14,955 nt of DNA from Gammaproteobacteria bacterium (lineage in GTDB: Bacteria > Gemmatimonadota > Gemmatimonadetes > Longimicrobiales > Gaopeijiaceae). Location: NCBI GenBank assembly GCA_009843625.1, contig VYDD01000049.1, positions 1-14,955 of the forward strand, in the 5' to 3' direction. Shown here one piece after another: positions 6,374 through 13,361 of this stretch (positions are counted from its first letter, which is position 1; each line of letters opens with the position of its first letter). The notes below the pieces were generated by a model. The model worked only from the letters and a program-made list of their open reading frames with translations, did not search any database and had not been told where the DNA came from. Made by a program: the position numbers and the translations under genes.

Positions 6374-8323
6374 TCAGCGCTCCAGCAACCCTTGCGCGCG
6401 GGTCTCGCGCACCAGCCGGACGAACTCGCGCCGGTAGCCTTCCTCGTCGTTGCCGAGGGATCGCCGCGCCAGCTCGAGAACGTCGCCGAGCGCAAGGTCT
6501 CCGACATGCTCCGACGTTCGCAGCAGCATGCCGAAGGCAGCCACCGACGCGGCAAAGCGCAAGTCGCCGGAGCCGTCGCCGCCCCTGTCGAGGAACGCCT
6601 GCTGCACGAGAACGCTCTTCGAATCGTCGGGCCGCTTGTAGCGAAGCTGGACGAATCCGAGTTCCCCGGATGCCGCCCGCCCGGTGACGTCCGCGCGGCC
6701 GCGATAGCGCAGCGGTGGCGTATCCGCCACATCGGGGCCGTCGATGCCGGACGGTACGATCTCGTAGAGTGCGGTGACGGTATGACCCGCCCCGAGCTCT
6801 CCGGCATCCTTGCGATCATCCGCAAAATCCTCCGCGCGCAACGCACGGTTCTCATAGCCGATGAGCCGGTACGCCTGCACCTCGCGGGGATTGAACTCGA
6901 CCTGCACCTTCACGTCCTTCGCGATGGTGAAGAGGGTGCCGGCGAACTCGCTCACCAGCACCTTGGCCGCCTCGCGCTCGCCGTCGATGTAGGCGTAGCT
7001 GCCGTTCCCGTGGTTGGCCAGCTGCTCCATCTTCGAGTCCTGCAGGTTTCCGGTGCCGAAGCCCAGCACGGAGAGGAAGACGCCTGATTCCCGCTCCTTT
7101 TCGATGAGACGGATCATCTCCGCATCGCTCGACGGCCCCACGTTGAAGTCGCCGTCGGTGGCGAGGATCACCCGGTTGTTCGCTTCTTCGCTGAAGTTCT
7201 CGCGCGCCACTTCGTAGGCGAGCCGCAGACCGGCGCCACCGGCGGTCGAGCCGCCCGCCTCCAGCCTGTCGATCGCGAAGAGGATCTCGCTCTTGTTCTC
7301 CCCGGAGGTGGGCGGCAGAGCGAGCCCGGCCTGGCCGGCGTAGACCACGATCGCGACCCGGTCGACGGGCCTCATCTGCGCGACCAGCAGGCGCAGGGAC
7401 GACTTGAGCAGGGGGAGCTTTGCGGGCGGCTGCATCGACCCGGACACGTCGATCAGGAAGACGAGGTTGCTCGCAGGCAGATCTTCGCCGGCAATGTCCC
7501 GGCCCTGGATGCCGATGTGCAGCAGCCTGTGCGCCGGCTGCCACGGCGCGGTGCCCACCTCCGTGGTGATCGAGAGGGGATGGGCGCCCCTGGGCGACGG
7601 GTAGTCGTAGGTGAAGTAGTTGACCAGTTCTTCGATGCGGATGGCGTCGATTGGGGGACGCATACCCCGGTCGATGAAGCGCCGCAGGTTGGCGTACGAC
7701 GCCCGGTCGACATCGATCGCGAAGGTGGAGAGCGGGTTGTCTTCGACGCCGAGGAAGTCCGATTCCTCGATGTGGGCGTAGGATTCGGTGTTGAAGGGCG
7801 GCCGGGGAGGCCGGACGGGACCGGCGTCCGCCGAGACCGGTGCGAACCCCGCGCCGGAGACCCGTCTCGCGCCGTCGACGCCCACCGCCTCCCGTACCGC
7901 CGGCTGGCCGGAGGGCGGCGGTGGAGCAGGTTGTCCGGACGGTGCGATCCGCATTTCATGCACGAGCGTCATGTCGGCGCCCGGAGTCATCGCCAGATCG
8001 ACGCGGGTGGTCGGGCCCGAGATGCGAACGGTGCGCTCCAGGCTCTGATACCCCGGCATCTCGGCGCGCACTTCCACCTCGCGTCCGTCCCAGCCATCGC
8101 CCGGAAGGATGAAGCTGTACTCGCCCGCATCCCCGGAGAGAACCGAGGTCGTCTGGCCGGTGATGAACACGCGGGCGCCGGTCAGCGGCTCGCCGGTGCC
8201 GGCATCGGTGATCCGGCCCGACACGGTCGCGCGCGCGAAACCCAGGGGAGCGAGTGAGGTTTCCGCCGGAGCGAAGAACCACAGGCTCGCGGCGAGAACC
8301 CAGGCGAGAGCTGGAACGGGCAT
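6374..8323 (-). CDS. Exported VWA-domain protein with carboxypeptidase-regulatory-like N-terminal domain (YfbK-like)
   Basis: Predicted 649 residues. An N-terminal signal (about 1-24, PVPALAWVLAASLWFF core) has no lipobox cysteine, so a Sec-exported, non-lipoprotein form is expected. Domains in order: a carboxypeptidase-regulatory-like beta-sandwich (about 33-103, starting TVSGRITD); a Pro/Ala-rich linker; a von Willebrand N-terminal segment (about 178-244, containing NPLSTFAIDVDRASY); a VWA domain (from about 285); and a C-terminal DUF3520-like region (about 445-640). The metal site looks complete: DVSGS gives Asp292, Ser294 and Ser296, with Thr360 in GGST and Asp390 in ATDGD, so metal-dependent protein binding is likely. 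The ATG at 8323 is chosen over upstream in-frame starts (to 8476) because GGAG lies 5 bases upstream (8329-8332) and the signal starts there. Members of this family are usually of unknown function. The binding partner is not evident from the neighbours. Confidence 0.9.
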   Translation of the reverse strand: MPVPALAWVLAASLWFFAPAETSLAPLGFARATVSGRITDAGTGEPLTGARVFITGQTTSVLSGDAGEYSFILPGDGWDGREVEVRAEMPGYQSLERTVRISGPTTRVDLAMTPGADMTLVHEMRIAPSGQPAPPPPSGQPAVREAVGVDGARRVSGAGFAPVSADAGPVRPPRPPFNTESYAHIEESDFLGVEDNPLSTFAIDVDRASYANLRRFIDRGMRPPIDAIRIEELVNYFTYDYPSPRGAHPLSITTEVGTAPWQPAHRLLHIGIQGRDIAGEDLPASNLVFLIDVSGSMQPPAKLPLLKSSLRLLVAQMRPVDRVAIVVYAGQAGLALPPTSGENKSEILFAIDRLEAGGSTAGGAGLRLAYEVARENFSEEANNRVILATDGDFNVGPSSDAEMIRLIEKERESGVFLSVLGFGTGNLQDSKMEQLANHGNGSYAYIDGEREAAKVLVSEFAGTLFTIAKDVKVQVEFNPREVQAYRLIGYENRALRAEDFADDRKDAGELGAGHTVTALYEIVPSGIDGPDVADTPPLRYRGRADVTGRAASGELGFVQLRYKRPDDSKSVLVQQAFLDRGGDGSGDLRFAASVAAFGMLLRTSEHVGDLALGDVLELARRSLGNDEEGYRREFVRLVRETRAQGLLER

Positions 8324-8465
8324 GGCATCTCCGAGTCCGGAACGGCTGGCTGCGGGTTCGTTTCCTACTCTGGACGGGCCGATAGTGGTCCGTCGCCGGG
8401 CGTCCCGCCGCGGCGGCGTTACCTTGGAGCACGCCAGACCGCTCCCTTCTCGCCAAACGCCACCC
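8324..8465. promoter_or_regulatory. Divergent intergenic region with two inverted repeats
   Basis: These 142 bases separate the divergently transcribed VWA (-) and DNA glycosylase (+) genes and must hold both promoters. Two symmetric elements are visible. The first has arms GACGGGCC (8373-8380) and GGTCCGTC (8387-8394), 7 of 8 matching, around GATAGT. The second is a perfect 12-base palindrome, CCGCCGCGGCGG (8405-8416). The AT-richer central bases of the first element could form part of a -10 box on either strand. Either repeat could be an operator, but GC-rich palindromes arise easily by chance here. No consensus -35/-10 pair is convincing. Confidence 0.3.
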
Positions 8466-9092
8466 ATGCAACCCACTTCAGAGCAGTTGGCCCGCCTTGC
8501 CGAGGCCGATCCCCGTCTGGGGGCTGCGATGGCCCGGATGCCCGAGTTTCCGGACTTCTCCAGGACCGCCCGCCGCTTCTCCGGCTTCCACTACCTGTGC
8601 CGGTCGATCATCTACCAGCAGCTCGCGGGAGCCGCGGCGAAGACCATCTACGGACGCGTGCGCGCCCTCACGCCGGGACCCAACTTTCCCACTCCCGCGG
8701 AGTTGCTGGCCCTGCCGGAGGAGGGACTCAGGGGCGCGGGGCTGTCGCGCAACAAGATGCTCGCGCTCACCGATCTGGCGCGCCGGGTGGAGTCCCGGTC
8801 GCTCCGCCTGCGCGGCGTCTGGCGGCTTTCGGACGACGAGATCGTCGAGCGGCTGACCGAGGTGCGCGGCATCGGCGTCTGGACCGCGCAGATGTTCCTC
8901 CTCTTCAAGCTGGGACGGCTGGACGTGATGCCGGCGACCGACCTCGGGGTGCGGGAGGGCCTGCGCCGGCTGGACGGACTCGACGAACGGCCCGCGCCGA
9001 AGGCCGTGCTGGAGCGCTCGGAGGCGTGGAGGCCGCTCCGGTCGGTGGCGAGCTGGGTGCTCTGGCGCCTGACCGACACGCCGGGGGCCTGA
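8466..9092 (+). CDS. DNA-3-methyladenine glycosylase II-like (AlkA/HhH-GPD family)
   Basis: This 208-residue helix-hairpin-helix-GPD DNA glycosylase would excise alkylated bases such as 3-methyladenine in the cytoplasm, starting base excision repair. The core starts near residue 40 (FHYLCRSIIYQQLA, the typical first helix). It includes the hairpin LTEVRGIGVWTAQMFLLF (130-147) and the catalytic Asp159 in MPATDLGVREG. There is no lysine at the bifunctional-glycosylase position and no C-terminal four-cysteine cluster, which argues for AlkA/Mag1 over endonuclease III or MutY. It is shorter than E. coli AlkA (282 residues) because the N-terminal beta domain is absent, as in yeast-type Mag enzymes. 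The ATG at 8466 has no obvious Shine-Dalgarno upstream. It is chosen because the protein then begins with a normal family N-terminus; the frame is open further upstream into the opposite gene, but that part looks like an antisense shadow. Confidence 0.9.
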   Translation: MQPTSEQLARLAEADPRLGAAMARMPEFPDFSRTARRFSGFHYLCRSIIYQQLAGAAAKTIYGRVRALTPGPNFPTPAELLALPEEGLRGAGLSRNKMLALTDLARRVESRSLRLRGVWRLSDDEIVERLTEVRGIGVWTAQMFLLFKLGRLDVMPATDLGVREGLRRLDGLDERPAPKAVLERSEAWRPLRSVASWVLWRLTDTPGA

Positions 9093-9183
9093 GGGAGTGA
9101 TGGGGCACGACCGGTTGCCGCGCTCCCGGGTTTCTTCGGAATATGTGTTGCACATCCCAATCATCCCCTGAGAACGGAACCCC
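9093..9183 (+). promoter_or_regulatory. Spacer with small palindrome upstream of hydroxylase gene
   Basis: The 91 bases between the glycosylase and the hydroxylase include a locally AT-richer stretch with the perfect inverted repeat ATGTG-TTG-CACAT (9143-9155). This is a possible operator. TTGCCG (9115-9120) followed 18 bases later by GAATAT (9139-9144) is a weak promoter candidate overlapping it. GGAA at 9176-9179 is a poor ribosome site for the ATG at 9184. No terminator for the glycosylase gene is visible. Confidence 0.3.
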
Positions 9184-9990
9184 ATGCCCGTCTACCTTCA
9201 GTACTACTTCTGGCTGATCGCCGTCTCGCTGTTCTGCTTCCTGCTCGAGCGGCTCTGGCCCTGGCGCAGGGAGCAGCGCGCGCTGCGGCGGGGCATCTGG
9301 CAGGATCTGTTCTGGCTTGTGTTCAACGGGCACTACCTCGGGGTGCTGCTGGCGATGCTGACGGGCCGGCTCGTGCAGGCCTTCAACGGCATGCTGTTCG
9401 AGATGGGCCTGCCGGTGCCCGAGTCGCTGGCGCTGGTCACGTCGCAGCCGCTCTGGCTCCAGTTCGTGGTGTTCTTCGTGGTGAAGGATTTCGTGGAGTG
9501 GAACATCCACCGGCTGCTGCACCTGACGCCGTGGCTGTGGGAGTTCCACAAGCTCCACCACAGCATCGAGGAGCTGGACTGGATCGGGAACTTCCGTTTC
9601 CACTGGGGCGAGGTGGTGGTCTACAAGACGCTCTCGTACCTGCCGCTGGTGGTGCTGGGCGTGGATGGGACCGTGATCCTGCTGATGGCCATCGTGAGCA
9701 CGCTGATGCAGGACCTCAACCACTCCAACCTGCGCATCGACTGGGGGCCGCTCCGCTACCTGTTCAACTCGGCGAAGATGCACGTGTGGCATCACGACGT
9801 GGTGCAGCACGGAAGGGGCGGTCAGAACTTCGGCATCGTGCTGAGCGTGTGGGACTGGATCTTCCGCACCGCCTACTGGCCGGCCGACCAGGAGCAGCCC
9901 GAGCGGCTCGGCTTCGAGGGGATGGAGGAGACGTATCCGCGCTCGCTGGCGGCGCGGCTGGTGTATCCGTTCGTGAAGTGGCGTCGCTGA
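9184..9990 (+). CDS. Fatty acid hydroxylase / sterol desaturase family membrane di-iron enzyme
   Basis: This 268-residue integral membrane protein belongs to the fatty acid hydroxylase superfamily, which uses two iron ions held by clustered histidines to hydroxylate or desaturate lipids at the membrane. Histidine boxes in order: HRLLH (His109, His113), HKLHH (His122, His125, His126), His140 and His180 in LNHSN, and HVWHH (His200, His203, His204). Together these make a complete set for the family. Hydrophobic segments lie at about residues 6-20, 43-60, 90-103 and 153-175; the histidine boxes fall between or after them, consistent with a cytoplasmic active site. The actual lipid substrate (sterol, carotenoid, ornithine lipid or fatty acyl chain) cannot be assigned from sequence, and no sterol or carotenoid genes are in the window. 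The gene ends 26 bases before the AddB-like gene and may be co-transcribed with it, although the functions look unrelated. Confidence 0.9.
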   Translation: MPVYLQYYFWLIAVSLFCFLLERLWPWRREQRALRRGIWQDLFWLVFNGHYLGVLLAMLTGRLVQAFNGMLFEMGLPVPESLALVTSQPLWLQFVVFFVVKDFVEWNIHRLLHLTPWLWEFHKLHHSIEELDWIGNFRFHWGEVVVYKTLSYLPLVVLGVDGTVILLMAIVSTLMQDLNHSNLRIDWGPLRYLFNSAKMHVWHHDVVQHGRGGQNFGIVLSVWDWIFRTAYWPADQEQPERLGFEGMEETYPRSLAARLVYPFVKWRR

Positions 9991-10016
9991 TGCCCGACGG
10001 ACGGTAGCGCCCGCCG

Positions 10017-13000
10017 ATGTCCACAGACGGGAAGGAAGGACAGTTCTCGTTCGATCTGGAAGGGGAGCTGGCGCGGGCGCCGATCCGCGACGAGGCCGAT
10101 CTCTCCCCCGGCGGCCGGACCGGCCTGGACGGGGCTGCCGCGCTGGTGCGCTCGCTCGCCCGCTTTTACGCCCGGCACCCCCTCGACCGCAAGGTGATCG
10201 TGTGCCGGACCGGCGGCGAGGGCCGCGAACTCCTGCGCCAGCTCGCGCTCCGCGCCGGCTCGTGGGTGGGGTTCGAGGCCACCACCACCCGCATGCTCGC
10301 GATCACCGTGGCCGGGCCCGCACTGGCCGCGCGCGCGATCCGGCTCACGGACGCCTTCGACGAGGAGGGGCTGCTCGACGAGGCCATCGACGAAGTGCTG
10401 CTCGGGGGCGAGGAGGACGCACACGCGCGGCTGGCCCGGGGGGCGGGGATGCGGCGGGCGCTCGCCCGCGCGGTGACGACCCTGCGACTGGCCGGAGTGC
10501 GGGCCGGCAAGCTCGCCGGCGCGCCGCTGGCCGATCCCGCCAAGGCACGCATCCTGTCCCGCGTCCTGGCCGCGTACGAGGAGCGGTTGCGGCGACGCGA
10601 CCTGACGGATACGGCGGGCGTCTACGGGGCGGCGGCATCGGTGCTGCGGTCGGGCGAGGAGGCCGACCGGGCGGGCGCTGAAGCTGGCCGGACGGGCGCT
10701 GAAGCTGGCCGGACGGACGCGCTCGCGAACCAGCGCGTCTACCTGGCGCCGGGAATCGAACGCCGCGGGCTGGCCGGCCGCTTCCTGTCCGCGCTTCAGC
10801 GGCGGGGCGCTGAGGTGCTCGAGGCGGATCCGGTGCGGGGGCTGGCGGTCCCAGGTTCCCTGGTGTGGCGCGCGGCCCGGGAGGGAGCCGGCCGCCTTTC
10901 CCACCTGCACGACGTGGAAGGAGCCCCGGCCACCATCGAAGGGGATGCACCCCCCGACTCGCCAGACCCGGGCGCCACCCTGGACATCTTCGTGGCCAAC
11001 AGCGTCGAAGCCGAGCTGCGCGAGGTGATGCGGCGGACGCGCGAGCGCGGCCTGGGGTGGGACGAGGTCGAGATCGTGGCCACGGACCCGGGCGTGTACG
11101 GCTCCGCGCTGCACGCGCTCGCGGAGCGGATGGGCGTTCCGGTGACCTTCGCCGCGGGACTGCCGGTGGAACGGACCCGGCCCGGCCGGGTCGCGGCGGC
11201 GTACTTCCGCTGGATCGAGGGCGGCTTCGATGCCGGGGTGGTGCGCACCCTGCTCTACGCGAGCGACCTCACCGCGCCCCGGCCCAACGAATGGATCCGC
11301 GGAGCCACGCTCGCCCGCCGGCTGCGTTCGCTGCGCATCGGGTGGGGACGCGACCGCTACCTCCCGGCCATCGAGTGGGCCCTGGCGGAGGTCGACGACT
11401 ATCGCGCCGGGAAGTACGAGTCGGACGAGCAACTGGAGCGCCGCAAGCAGCGGACCCGCCGCGAGCTCCGAGGACTGCGCGGCCTGCTGGCTCCCGCGCT
11501 CGCCGCCACGCCCACGGTCTCCATGGACTCCGGGACGGGAGGCGCCCCGGTGTCGCCGTCGCAGGTGGCCCGCGGACTCCGCCGCTTCCTGGCCCGCACA
11601 TCCCCGGGGACCTCCGTTGACGACACCGCGCTCGAGCGCATGGCCCACACCCTCGAGCGCATCGAGACGGCTCTCGTCCGCCAGACCGACTACCGCGCCG
11701 CCGCCGCCATCGTGCGCCGCCACATCGCGTTCCCGGTCCCCGCCCCGCGCGCCGAGGGGAGCGCGCCGTGGAGTTCGGCGGGTGGGGCGCTCTACCTGAC
11801 CGACATCGGCAACGGCGGCCGGACGGGCCGGCGCGCCACCTTCGTGGTCGGCCTCGACGCCCACCGCCTGGGCGGCTCGGCCACCCAGGACCCCTACCTG
11901 CTCGACCGCGACCGCATGCAGCTGGCCGGCTCCGACCTCCCACTCTCCACCGACCGCATCCGGGAGCGGCGCTTCCGGCTGGCGGCGCTCCTCGCCCGCC
12001 TGCGTGGTTCCGTCTGCCTGAGCTACGCCGCCTGGGATCCGGCGGAGGCGCGCGCGGTTTCGCCCTCCGCGGAACTCCTGCAGGCCTTCCGGCTCATGCG
12101 GGACGATCCCGCGGCCACCTTCGAGGACCTGGAGACGCACGTGCGCGAGCGCGCCGGGCTCGTCCCCCGGCGCCCGGTGCGCCTCGATGCCACCGATGTC
12201 TGGCTGGGGTCGCTCGAAAGGAATGGCCGCCTTCTGGACGGCGAGGCGATGGTTCGGGAGGCCTTCCCTCTCATCGGGGCCGGATTGCGGGCGCGCGACG
12301 CCCTGGCCGGCGATGTGGTGACCGCCTTCCACGGCCAGACCACCCCGCGCCCGGAACTCGACCCGCGCAGGAATCCCGAACTCGCGGTATCCGCCAGCGC
12401 GCTGGCCGCGCTGGGCGCCTGCGCGAAGCGCTACTTCTACGGCTACGTGGCGCGGGTTTGGCCACCGGACGATCCCGCCTACGATCCCGAGGGCTGGCTC
12501 GACGCCCTGGGGCGCGGGAGCATCCTGCACCGCGTGTACGAGCGGGCGCTGACCGAGGCCCGCAACGAGGACATCGGCTACCACGAACCGGCGTTCGAGA
12601 GCCTGGTCGCGGCGATCCTGGACCAGGAAGTCGGCCTCGCGGTACGCGAGGTGCCGGCTCCAAGCGATGCCGTGCGCGCGCGCGAGCTGGAAGGGCTGGC
12701 GCGCGACGCGGAATCGTTCGTCGACATGATCCGGCAGAGTCCGCCCGCCTGGATCGCCACCGAGCGCGCCTTCGGGCTCAGGGGCGAGGACCCGCTTCCC
12801 TTCCCGACGCCCTCCGGCGACGTGCTGGTGCGCGGCGCGATCGACCGCATCGACAGGCTGGCGCGCGGGTTGCGGGTGGTGGACTACAAGACCGGCGGCA
12901 CCTTCAGCTTCGCCAGCAAGAGGGGCATCTGGGACGGCGGGAGGCGGCTGCAGCATGTCATCTACTCGGCGGTCGCGAGCCGGTTGCACGACGCACGGAC

Positions 13001-13361
13001 CCTGGCCATGGAATACCACTTCCCCACGCGCAAGGGCGAGAACCAGACGCGCGCCTACTCCGCCGACGACCTGATCGCCGGGCCCGAACTCGTCGCCCGC
13101 CTCCTCGACAGGGTCGCGGGCGGCCATTTCCTCCCCACCGACGACTCCGGTGACTGCCGGTTCTGCAACTACCAGGCGATCTGCCGTGTGCGCGAAACCG
13201 ACTTCGGCGCCAACTCCCAGCTGGCGGAGTGGGTGATGGAGCGCATCGGCGACGCCCCCGAACTCGCCGGACTGCGCGCGATCCGCAACTGGGACCACGA
13301 GGGGGCCGGGTTCCTGCACGCGCTCGAAGCCCGGGCCAAGCGTGGAAACGCGTCATCGTGA
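10017..13361 (+). CDS. AddB-like nuclease subunit of a double-strand-break resection complex (PD-(D/E)XK, iron-sulfur)
   Basis: The 1114-residue protein resembles AddB. With AddA it would process DNA double-strand ends to 3' single strands for recombination. The C-terminal RecB-type nuclease is intact: Asp943 (IDRID), Asp956 and Lys958 (VVDYKTG), and Gln979/Tyr983 (QHVIY), with the same 13-residue D-to-D spacing as RecB. Four cysteines, Cys802 (ACAKRYF), Cys1047, Cys1050 and Cys1056 (CRFCNYQAIC), match the AddB 4Fe-4S arrangement that flanks the nuclease. The N-terminus has a strand VIVC at 60-63 where an ATP loop would follow, but TGGEGR replaces a Walker A, so the helicase-like part is probably not an active ATPase. 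An in-frame 21-base tandem duplication lies at residues about 219-233. The ATG at 10017 is the first start after an in-frame TAG at 10005. The stop overlaps the AddA-like GTG start, indicating translational coupling. Confidence 0.88.
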   Translation: MSTDGKEGQFSFDLEGELARAPIRDEADLSPGGRTGLDGAAALVRSLARFYARHPLDRKVIVCRTGGEGRELLRQLALRAGSWVGFEATTTRMLAITVAGPALAARAIRLTDAFDEEGLLDEAIDEVLLGGEEDAHARLARGAGMRRALARAVTTLRLAGVRAGKLAGAPLADPAKARILSRVLAAYEERLRRRDLTDTAGVYGAAASVLRSGEEADRAGAEAGRTGAEAGRTDALANQRVYLAPGIERRGLAGRFLSALQRRGAEVLEADPVRGLAVPGSLVWRAAREGAGRLSHLHDVEGAPATIEGDAPPDSPDPGATLDIFVANSVEAELREVMRRTRERGLGWDEVEIVATDPGVYGSALHALAERMGVPVTFAAGLPVERTRPGRVAAAYFRWIEGGFDAGVVRTLLYASDLTAPRPNEWIRGATLARRLRSLRIGWGRDRYLPAIEWALAEVDDYRAGKYESDEQLERRKQRTRRELRGLRGLLAPALAATPTVSMDSGTGGAPVSPSQVARGLRRFLARTSPGTSVDDTALERMAHTLERIETALVRQTDYRAAAAIVRRHIAFPVPAPRAEGSAPWSSAGGALYLTDIGNGGRTGRRATFVVGLDAHRLGGSATQDPYLLDRDRMQLAGSDLPLSTDRIRERRFRLAALLARLRGSVCLSYAAWDPAEARAVSPSAELLQAFRLMRDDPAATFEDLETHVRERAGLVPRRPVRLDATDVWLGSLERNGRLLDGEAMVREAFPLIGAGLRARDALAGDVVTAFHGQTTPRPELDPRRNPELAVSASALAALGACAKRYFYGYVARVWPPDDPAYDPEGWLDALGRGSILHRVYERALTEARNEDIGYHEPAFESLVAAILDQEVGLAVREVPAPSDAVRARELEGLARDAESFVDMIRQSPPAWIATERAFGLRGEDPLPFPTPSGDVLVRGAIDRIDRLARGLRVVDYKTGGTFSFASKRGIWDGGRRLQHVIYSAVASRLHDARTLAMEYHFPTRKGENQTRAYSADDLIAGPELVARLLDRVAGGHFLPTDDSGDCRFCNYQAICRVRETDFGANSQLAEWVMERIGDAPELAGLRAIRNWDHEGAGFLHALEARAKRGNASS
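10673..10714 (+). repeat. Perfect 21-base tandem repeat, two copies, inside the AddB-like gene
   Basis: The unit GGGCGCTGAAGCTGGCCGGA plus a final C occurs at 10673-10693 and again at 10694-10714 without mismatch. Its length is a multiple of three, so it keeps the frame and encodes a repeated seven-residue Gly/Ala/Glu/Arg-rich segment (GAEAGRT-like). It lies in a low-complexity linker between the N-terminal region and the next predicted domain, so length change is probably tolerated. It looks like a slippage or recent duplication event. Confidence 0.9.

Noticed and set aside
6247..6855. Upstream extension of the M16 reading frame into the VWA gene
   Set aside because: The ATG at 6246 has a good ribosome site and begins a clear signal peptide. 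The extension is Arg/Ser-rich and overlaps VWA coding sequence in another frame.
8109..8465. Upstream extension of the glycosylase frame
   Set aside because: Those codons lie opposite the VWA signal and first domain and do not resemble a glycosylase N-terminus. The family-like protein begins at 8466.
8324..8476. Upstream extension of the VWA protein to an ATG at 8476
   Set aside because: It would overlap the glycosylase start and put 51 non-signal residues before an evident signal peptide; the ATG at 8323 has GGAG 5 bases upstream.
9873..13319. A 1148-codon open frame on the minus strand covering nearly all of the AddB-like gene
   Set aside because: The plus-strand frame has complete nuclease and iron-sulfur motifs. 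The antisense product is Arg/Gly/Pro/His-rich without a recognisable domain, as expected for an antisense shadow in GC-rich coding DNA.
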